Assembly (NCBI GenBank): GCA_017577575.1
Contig: PKRG01000022.1
Span: 1-43,724 of the forward strand
Source: Acidimicrobiia bacterium
Lineage (GTDB): Bacteria > Actinomycetota > Acidimicrobiia > Spongiisociales > ZC4RG35
Reading direction: 5' to 3'
DNA: 43,724 bases
Position 1 is the stretch's first letter. Each line of letters starts with the position of its first letter. Below the pieces are notes generated by a model, which saw only the letters and a program-made list of their open reading frames with translations, searched no databases and had not been told where the DNA came from. Position numbers and translations under genes: made by a program. This document shows positions 1-8,312 of the stretch, one piece after another.

Positions 1-549
1 CGCGTTTGGGGGACCTGCCGCGGGGGGGAGGGAGGGGGGGGCCCCACACCCCCCGAGCGGCCGGAGGCCGCCGCCCCGGGGCGGCCGGCCGCCACGCCGC
101 CGTCACCGCGGGAGACGACGCGGGCGACGACCGCCGCACCCGACACCTCGGGCTCCGTCGGCGTCGGCGGCTACGACATGCCCACCACCGAGGCGGCCGG
201 CGACGTAGTCACGGTCGAGGTGGCCGACACCGAGCTCGGCCCGATCCTAGTCGACTCCGAAGGCATGACCCTGTACGTGTTCCTGCCCGACGCCGGAGGA
301 GAGAGCACCTGCTACGACGACTGCGCCGCCAACTGGCCGCCGCTGGTGGCCGAGGCGACAGCCGGGGAGGGCATCGACGAGAGCCTCCTGGGAACCGTGG
401 AGCGAGACGACGGCAGCACCCAGACCACGTACGGCGGCTGGCCGCTCTACTACTTCGCCGCCGACACCGCCCCGGGCGACCTCAACGGGCAGGGAGTGGG
501 GGAGAACTGGTTCGTCATCGACCCCTCCGGCGAAGTGGTCGAAGGCTGA
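1..549 (+). CDS. COG4315-like secreted repeat lipoprotein, 5' end missing
   Basis: The reading frame is open from the first base of the window, so the signal peptide and true start lie outside it. An internal ATG at 178 is only a fallback start. After a Pro/Thr-rich stretch come two copies of the short repeat typical of the family called secreted repeat of unknown function (Lipoprotein_15, COG4315): one with GMTLYVF, a paired-cysteine CYDDC segment and WPPL, the second with TYGGWPLYYF, a GDLNGQGV loop and a terminal FVIDPSG. The family is extracytoplasmic and its biochemical role is unknown. The first 60 bases contain long G and C runs that may be poor sequence at a contig edge, so the N-terminal residues are not reliable. 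The next gene, in the same direction, also encodes a lipoprotein. Confidence 0.75.
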   Translation, partial: RVWGTCRGGEGGGGPTPPERPEAAAPGRPAATPPSPRETTRATTAAPDTSGSVGVGGYDMPTTEAAGDVVTVEVADTELGPILVDSEGMTLYVFLPDAGGESTCYDDCAANWPPLVAEATAGEGIDESLLGTVERDDGSTQTTYGGWPLYYFAADTAPGDLNGQGVGENWFVIDPSGEVVEG

Positions 550-620
550 ACCCGGGGCTGGGAGCCTGGATGGGCTCCCGGCTCCCCCACTATCCGGCGA
601 CAGCTGCCAACCTGGGGCCC

Positions 621-1592
621 GTGCGCCGCCCGATCGTCCTGTTGGCCTTCCTAGCCGCCTGCACATCCGTCTCGTCCCCACCGGCGACCACCCCGGCCGT
701 GCCATCCCCCGCCACCTCCGGGCCCACCACCGAGGCGCCCTCCACCACGTCGACGACCGCCGCTGACACCACGAGCAGCACCAGCACCACGACAACCACC
801 AGCACCGCGGCTCCGCCTTCCAGCCCCACCACGGTGCCCACGTCGACGACGGCGACCCCGACGACCACCGCTCCCCTTCCGGAAGGAGTGACCGAGCCAC
901 CCGAGTGGCTCGGCACCCGCCCGCTCGAAACGGACGAAAACGGAAACCCGCTCCCGGCCGAGACCCCGCCGGAGCTGTCGGACCGGAGGTTCGTCACCGA
1001 AGACCTCCTTCCCCCTCCCGAGGAGCCGGGTTTCCACGCCACCATCGGGCCGGTTCCCGGCGACGTGCTCGAGCGCTCGACGTGGTCCGAGGAGTGCCCG
1101 GTGGGTGTCGAAGGCCTCGCCTACGTCACGGTCACCTTCGTCGGCTTCGACGGGCGCGACCACACCGGCGAGCTGCTCATGGCGGCCGAGGTGGCCGACG
1201 ACATCGTCGAGGTGTTCCGCACGCTGTACGAGGCGCGTTTTCCGATAGAGGAGATGCGCATCGCCTCCCGGGCGGACCTGGACGCCCCGCCGACCGGCGA
1301 CGGCAACTCCACCACCATGTTCGTGTGCCGCCCGGTCACCGGCGGGCAGAGCTGGTCGGAGCACGCCCGCGGGCTGGCGATCGACATCAACCCGTTCCAC
1401 AACCCGTACGTCCGCGGGGACCTGGTGCTGCCCGAGCTCGCCCGGGACTACGTGGACCGGGACCGTGGCCTCCCGGGGATGATCACCGAGGGAGACGCCG
1501 TCACCCAGGCGTTCGACCGGATCGGATGGGAGTGGGGAGGCCGGTGGTCCTCGCTGAAGGACTACCAGCACTTCTCCGCCACCGGTCGGTGA
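621..1592 (+). CDS. M15-family D-Ala-D-Ala carboxypeptidase-like lipoprotein
   Basis: The GTG start at 621 gives a short lipoprotein signal (MRRPIVLLAFLAAC) with a lipobox Cys at residue 14. An in-frame ATG at 570 would add 17 unlikely residues. A long Thr/Ser/Pro linker (about residues 15-90) should hold the enzyme away from the membrane. The C-terminal domain has the M15 zinc signature: SEHARGLAIDIN supplies His248 and Asp255, and DYQHF supplies His317. By family knowledge it would hydrolyse a peptide bond in peptidoglycan stem peptides (D-Ala-D-Ala or L-Ala-D-Glu type), probably in the M15C/VanY-like group. All three zinc ligands are present, so it looks active. The exact substrate cannot be read from the sequence. 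Confidence 0.85.
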   Translation: MRRPIVLLAFLAACTSVSSPPATTPAVPSPATSGPTTEAPSTTSTTAADTTSSTSTTTTTSTAAPPSSPTTVPTSTTATPTTTAPLPEGVTEPPEWLGTRPLETDENGNPLPAETPPELSDRRFVTEDLLPPPEEPGFHATIGPVPGDVLERSTWSEECPVGVEGLAYVTVTFVGFDGRDHTGELLMAAEVADDIVEVFRTLYEARFPIEEMRIASRADLDAPPTGDGNSTTMFVCRPVTGGQSWSEHARGLAIDINPFHNPYVRGDLVLPELARDYVDRDRGLPGMITEGDAVTQAFDRIGWEWGGRWSSLKDYQHFSATGR

Positions 1593-1668
1593 CCTTCAAA
1601 AGCCGAACGCAACGCAACTAGCGTGTTCTCGCGCCTCCCACGGCGTCGACACGGAAAGGGGCGCCCAC

Positions 1669-3462
1669 TTGCTCGGAGAACTGTTCTCCCTCGCCATCGT
1701 CCTGGCGGCGGCGCTGGCCGGTGGAAGGCTGGCGAACCGGCTCGGCTACCCCGCGATCCTCGGGGAGTTGATCGCCGGCATGGTCATCGGCCCTCCGGCT
1801 CTCGGCTGGATCGACAACAACGAGCTGCTGGCCGTCCTCGGCGAGGTCGGCGTGCTCCTGATGATGCTCTACATCGGGATGCACCTCGACCTCTCGGACC
1901 TGCGCCGCGCCTCCCTGCCCGGCCTGATGGCGGCGATCGGAGGGTTCATCGTGCCGGCCGGGCTCGGTTTCCTCCTGATGTACGGGACCGGCCACACCGT
2001 CCTCGAGGCCTTGTTCGTCGGCCTGGCCATGGGGGTCACGTCGCTGGCGACGAAGTCCCGGATCCTCGTCGACCTGCGCATCCTCGACACCCGGGTGGCC
2101 TACGTCCTCATGGCGGCGGCCCTCATCTCCGACCTCACCGTCCTCGTCGTGTTCGCCGCCGTGATCGGGACCGAAGGCGGGACCCTCACCTGGGCCAGCG
2201 CCGGCGTCGCAGGGCTGAAGGCGGTCGCATTCGGGCTGGTCGCCGCGCTCGTGGGCCTCAATCTGGTTCCCCGCCTGTCGACCCTCTTGGGGAAGCTGGA
2301 ACGCGGCAGCGCCTTCCTCGCCGTCGTGATCGTCGGCGTGGTGTTCGGCTGGGCCGCCGAGCTCGCCGGGCTCCATTCGGTGCTGGGGGCGTTCATCGCC
2401 GGGCTGTTCCTGTCGGAACGGGCGATGGGCATCCGCCTGAGCCGGGACGTGCAGAGGATGCTCTCGACGGTCTCGGTCGGACTGCTGGCGCCCATCTTCT
2501 TCGTCACCGCCGGTTTCCAGGTGCGGTTCAGCGTGTTCCGGACCGACCTCCTCCTCGTCCTCGCCGTGATCGTCGTCGCCACACTCGGCAAGATCGTCGG
2601 CACCACGCTCTTCTACGTACTGGGGCGCCAGCCGTGGCGGGAGGGAGTAGTCGTCGGCGGGGGGATGAACGGACGCGGAGCCGTGGAGATCATCGTCGCC
2701 GAGATCGCCCTCGTCCAGGGGATCATCGACCAGGAGACCTTCTCGATCCTCGTCTTCATGGCGATCATCACCACCGCCACCGTGCCGGTCCTCCTCACCA
2801 AGGGTGTCCAGTGGCTGCGGCGCCGAGGCGAGCTGGTGAAGGCCGGGAGCCGGGAGGGGACCATCATCATCGGCGCCGGGCCCGTCGCCCGCGAGCTGGG
2901 GCGGATCCTGGTCGAGCACGAGCCGGTCACCGTCGTCGACACCAACCGCGCCAACCTGGCTGCCGCGAGGGCCGACGGCCTCCGGACCGTGTTCGGGTCG
3001 GCGATCGAGGAGCAGACGCTGATGGCCGCCGGCATCGAGAACGCCGCCGCCCTGATCGCCCTCACCCCCAACAACGAGGTGAACGTCCTCGCCGCCCAAC
3101 TCGCCAACGGCCAGGGCGTCAGCGAGGTGGCGATGCTCGTCACCGACGCCGAGGCGAACTCGTTCGGCGACATCCTGGAAGAAGACGGCGTCGACCGCCT
3201 CTTCCCCGGCGAGGTCGACATCATGGCCTGGGACCACCAGCTCGCCACCGGCACCGCCACCAAACGCGAGCACGTCGTCGAAGAAGGCGAGGACACCGAA
3301 TGGCTCACGCGCGCCAACCGGGAGGTCCTGCCGCTGGCCGTGATCCGCACCGGCGAGGTGAAACCGTTCACGGGCGACGTCCGGGCCGGCGACCGGGTGA
3401 TCTACGTCACCACCGACCGCAATCGCGTCACGGCGATGGCCGGGACCGACGCCGCCGGCTGA
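1669..3462 (+). CDS. CPA2-type cation/proton antiporter with RCK (TrkA) domains
   Basis: The gene starts at a TTG preceded by a GAAAGGGG ribosome-binding site. Residues 1-385 are strongly hydrophobic with about 12 membrane segments, including an acidic residue in an ISDLTVLVV segment and a GRGAVEIIV motif near the end of the transporter domain, as in Na_H_Exchanger (CPA2/Kef) proteins. From about residue 395 a TrkA-N (RCK) domain begins with the nucleotide-binding GAGPVAREL loop, and a TrkA-C domain follows to the end. RCK domains gate such carriers through NAD(H) or adenine nucleotides. The likely role is K+ or Na+ efflux against protons at the cytoplasmic membrane; the ion is not determinable. 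It ends one base before the convergent dehydrogenase gene. Confidence 0.9.
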   Translation: MLGELFSLAIVLAAALAGGRLANRLGYPAILGELIAGMVIGPPALGWIDNNELLAVLGEVGVLLMMLYIGMHLDLSDLRRASLPGLMAAIGGFIVPAGLGFLLMYGTGHTVLEALFVGLAMGVTSLATKSRILVDLRILDTRVAYVLMAAALISDLTVLVVFAAVIGTEGGTLTWASAGVAGLKAVAFGLVAALVGLNLVPRLSTLLGKLERGSAFLAVVIVGVVFGWAAELAGLHSVLGAFIAGLFLSERAMGIRLSRDVQRMLSTVSVGLLAPIFFVTAGFQVRFSVFRTDLLLVLAVIVVATLGKIVGTTLFYVLGRQPWREGVVVGGGMNGRGAVEIIVAEIALVQGIIDQETFSILVFMAIITTATVPVLLTKGVQWLRRRGELVKAGSREGTIIIGAGPVARELGRILVEHEPVTVVDTNRANLAAARADGLRTVFGSAIEEQTLMAAGIENAAALIALTPNNEVNVLAAQLANGQGVSEVAMLVTDAEANSFGDILEEDGVDRLFPGEVDIMAWDHQLATGTATKREHVVEEGEDTEWLTRANREVLPLAVIRTGEVKPFTGDVRAGDRVIYVTTDRNRVTAMAGTDAAG

Positions 3463-3463
3463 C

Positions 3464-4345
3464 TCAGTCCCCGAGCCTGATGCCGTTCAGCTCCTCCAGC
3501 GCCTTGACCAGGGCGTGGTTTCCTTCACCGCCGAGCCCGCGGCGCTGGAGCGTCCGGTAGAGCTGGAAGACGAGAGCGGTGCCGGGGAGGGCCACGCCCA
3601 GCTCGTCGGCCATGTCGAGCACGAGCCGCAGGTCCTTCTGCTGCAGGTCGATGGTGAAACCGGGGCGCCAATCGCGCTCGATCATCTGCGGGCCCCGGTT
3701 GGAGAGCATCCACGAGCCGGCCGCCCCGCCCTCGACCGCCCGCAGCGTCGCCTCGAGGTCAACGCCGGCGGCCTGTGCCAGGAGCAATGCCTCCGAGGAG
3801 GCGAGCTGGTTGATCACCACCAGGACCTGGTTGACCAGCTTGACGACCTGTCCCGAGCCCACCGGGCCGATGTGGACGATCGCCCCCGAGTACGCGTCCA
3901 TGTATCGGCGGGCGCGCTCCACGTCGGCGGGGTCACCGCCCACCATAACCGAGAGGGTGCCGCGTTCGGCGCCCTCCGGCCCGCCCGAGACGGGAGCGTC
4001 GACCCAAGCCACTCCCCTCTCGGCGCACCGCGAGGCCAGCTCGACGGTCGCCGACGGGCTGATCGTCGAGTGGTCTACGATCAGGAGGCCCTCGCTCGCA
4101 CCGGCGAGCAGGCCGTCGTCACCTTCGACGACCGCCCTGACATCGGGGGTGTCGGACACACAGATCATCACCACCCCCGCCGACGCCGCCACATCGGCGG
4201 GAGAGTCGGCGACGGTCGCCCCGGCGACGGCCTCCGCCTTGGACCTCGTCCGGTTCCAGACGACCACGTCGTGGCCGGCGGCGACCAGGTTGCGCGCCAT
4301 GCCCGACCCCATCAGTCCGATGCCGATGAACCCGACACGCTCCAT
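3464..4345 (-). CDS. Beta-hydroxyacid dehydrogenase (3-hydroxyisobutyrate / tartronate semialdehyde reductase family)
   Basis: A 293-residue protein with the full beta-hydroxyacid dehydrogenase layout: Rossmann loop GFIGIGLMG (residues 5-13), substrate-binding DAPVSGG (117-123), catalytic Lys169 in VVKLVNQ, and a C-terminal QQKDLRLV helix. After the second strand the sequence WNRTRSK replaces the acidic residue expected for NAD, so NADP(H) is the more likely cofactor, as in glyoxylate/succinic semialdehyde reductases. Substrate candidates are 3-hydroxyisobutyrate, tartronate semialdehyde, or glyoxylate/succinic semialdehyde; context does not decide. It is divergent from the acyl-CoA synthetase across a 69-bp gap, and a TAGGAT box sits 7 bases before the ATG. 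Confidence 0.9.
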   Translation of the reverse strand: MERVGFIGIGLMGSGMARNLVAAGHDVVVWNRTRSKAEAVAGATVADSPADVAASAGVVMICVSDTPDVRAVVEGDDGLLAGASEGLLIVDHSTISPSATVELASRCAERGVAWVDAPVSGGPEGAERGTLSVMVGGDPADVERARRYMDAYSGAIVHIGPVGSGQVVKLVNQVLVVINQLASSEALLLAQAAGVDLEATLRAVEGGAAGSWMLSNRGPQMIERDWRPGFTIDLQQKDLRLVLDMADELGVALPGTALVFQLYRTLQRRGLGGEGNHALVKALEELNGIRLGD

Positions 4346-4352
4346 TCGGCGG

Positions 4353-4358
4353 ATCCTA
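4353..4358 (-). promoter_or_regulatory. Putative -10 box TAGGAT of the dehydrogenase gene (leaderless)
   Basis: On the minus strand TAGGAT ends 7 bases before the ATG at 4345 and no Shine-Dalgarno sequence is present. This fits a promoter -10 element whose transcript starts at, or one base before, the start codon. Confidence 0.5.
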
Positions 4359-4402
4359 GGCACAGGGCCCAACTTCCCTGGTCGCGGCGGCCGCTTTTCT
4401 CC

Positions 4403-4408
4403 TAGGCT
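4403..4408 (+). promoter_or_regulatory. Putative -10 box TAGGCT of the acyl-CoA synthetase gene (leaderless)
   Basis: TAGGCT ends 6 bases before the ATG at 4415 with no ribosome-binding site between. The expected transcription start is the A of the ATG. Together with the box at 4353-4358 it forms a pair of divergent leaderless promoters. Confidence 0.5.
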
Positions 4409-4414
4409 CAGAGC

Positions 4415-6211
4415 ATGCCCACCCTGACGCGCCAGTTCACGACTCCCGGCGAGATACAGCCCGATCCCAACGAGAACCTCACCACCGAGCTCTGGCGGAG
4501 GGAGAAGGACACTCCCAACGAGCCGATCCTTCTCTACCGCCAGGGCGACGAGTTCGTGCCCATCACGTACGGCGAGATGGCCGCCCGCGTCCGCCGCCTG
4601 GCCGCCGGCCTCATGGGCATGGGTCTCGAGCCCGGAACCCGCGTTTGCCTGTTCTCGCCCACCCGCTACGAGTTCACTCTGCTCGACTACGCCATCTGGG
4701 CGGCGGGGTGCGCCACCGTCACCATCTACGAGACGTCGTCGGCCGAGCAGGTGAAGTGGATCGTCACCGACTCCGGCGCCGCGGTCGTGATATGCGGCGA
4801 CGACGATCGGCGGAAGGTGCTCGAGAGCGCCCTCGCCGACGTCGACGCCGACCCCGTGGTGTTCGTGATGGACGGGGGTGGGCTCGACGAGCTGATCGCC
4901 CGTGGCGAGCACATCACCGACGAGCAGGTGATGGAGAGGGCCCAGTCGGTGACCCAGCAGGACCTGGCCACCCTGGTCTACACCTCGGGCACGACGGGGA
5001 TGCCCAAGGGATGCGAGCTGACGGTGCGGAACTTCGTGTGGACCGTCACCCAGGCGCGTTCCATCCTCACCGAGGTCCTCAACCCGGACGCCATCACGCT
5101 CATGTTCCTGCCGCTGGCCCACAGCTTCGCCCGCATCGTCCAGGTGGGCTCGGTCGCCACCGGCGCCAAGATCGCCTACTCCACCGGGCTCGACAAGCTC
5201 ACCGAAGAGCTGCAGATCGTCCGCCCGACGTGGCTGTTCTCCGTTCCCCGGGTCTTCGAGAAGGTGTACAACACCGCCGCCCAGAAGGCCGCCGACGAAG
5301 GCAAAGGGCGGATCTTCGACCTGGCCGCCAAGGTGGCCGGCGGCTACGCCCGCCAGCGCGAGCAGGGCAAGGTGCGTCTCGGGACCCGCCTCCTCCACGG
5401 CGTCTTCGACAAGCTGGTCTACAAGAAGCTGCGCGATGCCCTCGGCGGCCGCGTGGAGTACTGCATCAGCGGCGGCGCCGGGCTGGGTGAGCGACTCGGC
5501 TACTTCTTCAGCGGCATCGGCGTGACCGTCCTCGAAGGCTACGGGCTCACCGAGACGTCGGCGGCTTCGGCGGTGAACCCGCCGGGGCGGGTGAAGATCG
5601 GCACTGTCGGCCAGCCCGTCCCCGGGGCGTCGGCCGCCATCGCCGAGGACGGTGAGATCCTCCTCAAGGGCGACATGGTGTTCCGCGGCTACTGGAACAA
5701 CCCGGAGGCCACCGACGAGGTCCTGTTGGAGGACGGGTGGTTCGCCACCGGCGACGTCGGCACCATGGACGAGGACGGCTACATCCGCATCACCGGCCGC
5801 AAGAAGGAAATCATCGTCACGGCGGGCGGCAAGAACGTGGCGCCCGCCGTGCTGGAGGACCGCTTGCGAGCCCACCCGCTCATCAGCCAGGCAATGGTGG
5901 TGGGCGACGACCGTCCCTACATCGCGGCGTTGATCACCATCGATGCCGAGGAATATCCCCGCTGGGCCGAGCGGGAGGAGATAGGCCTCCCCCTCGAACA
6001 GGCGCTCGAGCATCCGAAGCTCCTCGAGACGATCCAGGAGGCGGTCGACGACGCCAACCGGGCCGTCTCCCGGGCGGAGGCGATCCGCCGGTTCCGGATC
6101 CTGCCCAACGACTTCACCATCGAAGGCGACGAGCTGACCCCGACGCTGAAGGTGAAGCGCAACGTGGTGGCGGCCCGCTACCGGGACGAGATCGAAAAGC
6201 TCTACGCCTGA
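4415..6211 (+). CDS. Long-chain acyl-CoA synthetase (FadD15-like AMP-forming ligase)
   Basis: A 598-residue ANL-superfamily ligase. The P-loop YTSGTTGMPKG lies at residues 189-199, the adenine-binding GYGLTETSAAS follows near 370, the TGDVGTMDEDGYIRITGRKKE hinge near 445, and the family-typical TLKVKRN region holds the C-terminal lysine. The length and the strongly conserved VFEKVYN segment match long-chain fatty-acid CoA ligases of the FadD15 group in actinobacteria. It would activate free fatty acids with ATP and CoA through an acyl-adenylate, in the cytoplasm or at the inner face of the membrane. It has its own promoter and is followed by the ABC exporter operon. Confidence 0.92.
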   Translation: MPTLTRQFTTPGEIQPDPNENLTTELWRREKDTPNEPILLYRQGDEFVPITYGEMAARVRRLAAGLMGMGLEPGTRVCLFSPTRYEFTLLDYAIWAAGCATVTIYETSSAEQVKWIVTDSGAAVVICGDDDRRKVLESALADVDADPVVFVMDGGGLDELIARGEHITDEQVMERAQSVTQQDLATLVYTSGTTGMPKGCELTVRNFVWTVTQARSILTEVLNPDAITLMFLPLAHSFARIVQVGSVATGAKIAYSTGLDKLTEELQIVRPTWLFSVPRVFEKVYNTAAQKAADEGKGRIFDLAAKVAGGYARQREQGKVRLGTRLLHGVFDKLVYKKLRDALGGRVEYCISGGAGLGERLGYFFSGIGVTVLEGYGLTETSAASAVNPPGRVKIGTVGQPVPGASAAIAEDGEILLKGDMVFRGYWNNPEATDEVLLEDGWFATGDVGTMDEDGYIRITGRKKEIIVTAGGKNVAPAVLEDRLRAHPLISQAMVVGDDRPYIAALITIDAEEYPRWAEREEIGLPLEQALEHPKLLETIQEAVDDANRAVSRAEAIRRFRILPNDFTIEGDELTPTLKVKRNVVAARYRDEIEKLYA

Positions 6212-6243
6212 CGACCCCGAGTTCAAGGCGCCGATATAACCTC

Positions 6244-6273
6244 TTGCACCGTATGTAGCACACCTACTACGAT
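6244..6273 (+). promoter_or_regulatory. Putative promoter TTGCAC-N18-TACGAT of the ABC exporter operon
   Basis: A -35-like TTGCAC (6244-6249) and a -10-like TACGAT (6268-6273) are separated by 18 bases. The expected start of transcription falls near 6280, inside the palindrome that follows. Confidence 0.45.
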
Positions 6274-6274
6274 C

Positions 6275-6292
6275 CGTATCGGAAACGATACG
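6275..6292. promoter_or_regulatory. Perfect palindrome CGTATCG-GAAA-CGATACG, candidate operator or 5' hairpin
   Basis: Two 7-base arms are exactly complementary around a GAAA spacer. The site overlaps the predicted transcription start and its right arm abuts the GAGG ribosome-binding sequence of the ATPase gene. As DNA it would suit a dimeric repressor; as RNA it would form a GAAA-tetraloop stem next to the ribosome site. The XRE regulator encoded at the end of the same operon is the natural candidate ligand. Confidence 0.55.
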
Positions 6293-6300
6293 AGGTGGAT

Positions 6301-7215
6301 ATGGCCGAGGATGTGATCGGAGTCCGCGGGCTCCGTATGCGCTACGGGGACAAGGACGTCCTGACCGGAGTCGACTTCGAGGTGCGAAGGGGCGAGGTCG
6401 TCGCCCTGCTCGGACCCAACGGCGCCGGCAAGACGACGACGATCGAGATACTGGAGGGGTTCAGGAGGCGCTCGGCCGGCGAGGTGTCGGTCCTGGGATC
6501 CGATCCCGAACGCGCCGACGAGGACTGGCGGGCCCGCATCGGCGTCGTCCTCCAGTCGTGGCGCGACCACGCCCGCTGGACGCCGCGCATGCTCCTCTCC
6601 CACCTGGGCACCTACTACCGGCCCTACTCGACTCCCGAGCGGCCCCGGCCCTACGACGTCGACGAGCTGCTGGCGATGGTCGGCCTCCAGGACCTCGCCG
6701 ACCAGAAGATCCGCACCCTCTCCGGCGGGCAGCGCCGCCGCCTCGACGTGGCGATCGGCATCGTCGGCCGGCCCGAGCTGCTGTTCCTCGACGAGCCGAC
6801 CGCCGGGTTCGATCCCGAGGCGAGGCGGGAGTTCCACGACCTGATCCATCGCCTGACCGACATGGAGGACACGACCGTCCTCATGACCACCCACGACCTC
6901 GACGAGGCGGAGAAGATCGCCGACCGCATCCTGATCCTGGCTGCCGGCAGGATCGTTGCCGACGGCAGCGCCGACGAGCTCGCCCGTCGGGTCAACAAGG
7001 GCGCACAGGTGAAATGGACCGTGGACGGCCAGCACTTCGTCCACGCCACCACCGACGCCACCGCGTTCGTTCGGGAGCTGCTCGCCGCCAACCCGAACAT
7101 CGAGGACCTGGAGGTGCGGCGAGCGACACTCGAAGACACCTACATCGCTCTCGTCCACAGCGTCGAGAGCGGGGTGGGAACCGGACCCATCGACGCATTC
7201 GCGGAGGCAGGATGA
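6301..7215 (+). CDS. ABC exporter ATP-binding protein
   Basis: ABC-type ATPase of about 304 residues with a complete nucleotide-binding domain: Walker A GPNGAGKTT (about 35-43), a Q-loop in VVLQSWRDH, signature LSGGQRRRLDVA, Walker B LLFLDEP, and the switch histidine in MTTHDLDEAEKIAD. The C-terminal 80 residues resemble the extension seen in drug- or lipid-export ATPases (CcmA/DrrA type). The ATG at 6301 is preferred over the GTG at 6295 because GAGG sits at 6292-6295. The stop overlaps the permease start (ATGA), so the two are translationally coupled. The substrate is unknown; export is inferred from the ABC-2 permease partner. Confidence 0.92.
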   Translation: MAEDVIGVRGLRMRYGDKDVLTGVDFEVRRGEVVALLGPNGAGKTTTIEILEGFRRRSAGEVSVLGSDPERADEDWRARIGVVLQSWRDHARWTPRMLLSHLGTYYRPYSTPERPRPYDVDELLAMVGLQDLADQKIRTLSGGQRRRLDVAIGIVGRPELLFLDEPTAGFDPEARREFHDLIHRLTDMEDTTVLMTTHDLDEAEKIADRILILAAGRIVADGSADELARRVNKGAQVKWTVDGQHFVHATTDATAFVRELLAANPNIEDLEVRRATLEDTYIALVHSVESGVGTGPIDAFAEAG

Positions 7216-8072
7216 CCAACCCACGCTCACAGGCGCTACGCATCGGGCTCCGCCGAGGCTGGACCGAGTTCCTCCTCAGCCTCAGGAGCCCGCAGGACGT
7301 CTGGTTCTATCTGTTCACCTCGACTCTGGCCGTCGGGTTCCTGTGGTTCAACCGCAACAACCCGATCGAAGGCACCGAGCTCCTCTACACCCAGGTGACG
7401 CTTCCCAGCATCCTCGGAGCGCTGCTCGTCTTCGGCCTCTACGTCGGGCCCCTGTCCACGCTGGCGTTGGAACGGGAGGACGGGACCCTGCTCCGCTACA
7501 AGGCGGCCCCGCACGGCATGGTCGGATACGTCGCCAGCCAGGCCGTGTACCAGACCGCCCAGGTGGTCCCGTCGGTGGCCGTGATCCTCGTCCCGAGCAT
7601 GCTGCTGTTCGACGGCGTCGGGCCGCTGGGATTGCGCGGGTGGCTGACGATGCTGGCGGTGACGGCGCTCGGGATCCTCGCCGTGCTGCCGTTCGGGCTC
7701 ATCGTGGGCTCCCTCATCCCCGGATCCCAGAAAGGCGGCACCTGGGGGATGCTGCCGATCATGGTGCTCTTCGGCATCTCGGGGATCTTCTTCCCGATCA
7801 GCAACCTGTGGGGATGGGTGCAGGCGCTGGCCCAGGTCTTTCCCATGTACTGGCTCGGGCTGGGGATGCGTTCGGCTTTCCTGCCGGATGCGGCTGCCGC
7901 CCTCGAGATCGGCGGCTCGTGGAGGACGCTCGAGACGGTGCTGGTCCTCGCCACCTGGGCCGTGGTGGGCCTGACGCTGGCTCCTAGAGTGCTGCGTCGC
8001 ATGGCCGAACGACAGTCCGGATCGCAGGTCCAGGAAGCCAGGGACCGCGCGCTGCAGCAGTGGGTCCGATGA
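7212..8072 (+). CDS. ABC-2 type exporter permease
   Basis: A 286-residue integral membrane protein with about six hydrophobic segments (starting near residues 28, 63, 112, 143, 176 and 237). The order matches the ABC-2 membrane family, including the GISGIFFPISNL segment typical of the fifth-sixth helix region of DrrB-like permeases. The ATG overlaps the ATPase stop, and the permease stop overlaps the start of the next gene, so all three genes form one transcription unit. It should pair with the upstream ATPase as a homodimeric exporter in the cytoplasmic membrane. Nothing in the sequence indicates the cargo. Confidence 0.88.
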   Translation: MTNPRSQALRIGLRRGWTEFLLSLRSPQDVWFYLFTSTLAVGFLWFNRNNPIEGTELLYTQVTLPSILGALLVFGLYVGPLSTLALEREDGTLLRYKAAPHGMVGYVASQAVYQTAQVVPSVAVILVPSMLLFDGVGPLGLRGWLTMLAVTALGILAVLPFGLIVGSLIPGSQKGGTWGMLPIMVLFGISGIFFPISNLWGWVQALAQVFPMYWLGLGMRSAFLPDAAAALEIGGSWRTLETVLVLATWAVVGLTLAPRVLRRMAERQSGSQVQEARDRALQQWVR

Positions 8073-8308
8073 GCGAAGTCGTCTACAACCGGATCGCCAT
8101 GCTGCGGGCAGAGCGCGGCATCTCCCGACGGGAGCTGGCCGAAGCGCTGGGGGTCCACTACCAGACGATCGGATATCTGGAGCGTGGGGAGTACTCCCCC
8201 AGCCTCCACCTCGCCCTCAAGATCGCCGAGTACTTCGACGTGCCCGTCGAGGTGGTGTTCTCGCTGCGGCCCTTCGCCCGCCTGGGAAGCGAGGCCCAGT
8301 CGGGCTGA
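8069..8308 (+). CDS. Small XRE-family helix-turn-helix regulator
   Basis: A 79-residue protein made almost entirely of an XRE/Cro helix-turn-helix: RIAMLRAERGISRRELAEAL followed by the recognition region HYQTIGYLERGEYSPSLHLA and a final IAEYFDVPVEVVF segment. Small single-domain regulators of this kind are commonly found at the end of ABC transporter operons. Its ATG overlaps the permease stop. I infer autoregulation through the perfect palindrome at 6275-6292, because that palindrome lies on the operon's own promoter. No sensor domain is visible. Confidence 0.88.
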   Translation: MSEVVYNRIAMLRAERGISRRELAEALGVHYQTIGYLERGEYSPSLHLALKIAEYFDVPVEVVFSLRPFARLGSEAQSG

Positions 8309-8312
8309 CCTC

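Noticed and set aside
6..620. Upstream extension of the M15 peptidase frame to base 6
   Set aside because: The region is out of frame with the real repeat lipoprotein and is Arg/His-rich nonsense; the lipoprotein signal at 621 marks the true start.
1618..3273. Long minus-strand open frame opposite the antiporter gene, and similar long antisense frames throughout (for example 8184-9854, 10965-13253, 30190-32652)
   Set aside because: They are by-products of very high GC content: compositions rich in Arg, Gly, Asp, His or Pro, no recognisable domains, and a well-recognised gene on the other strand or frame.
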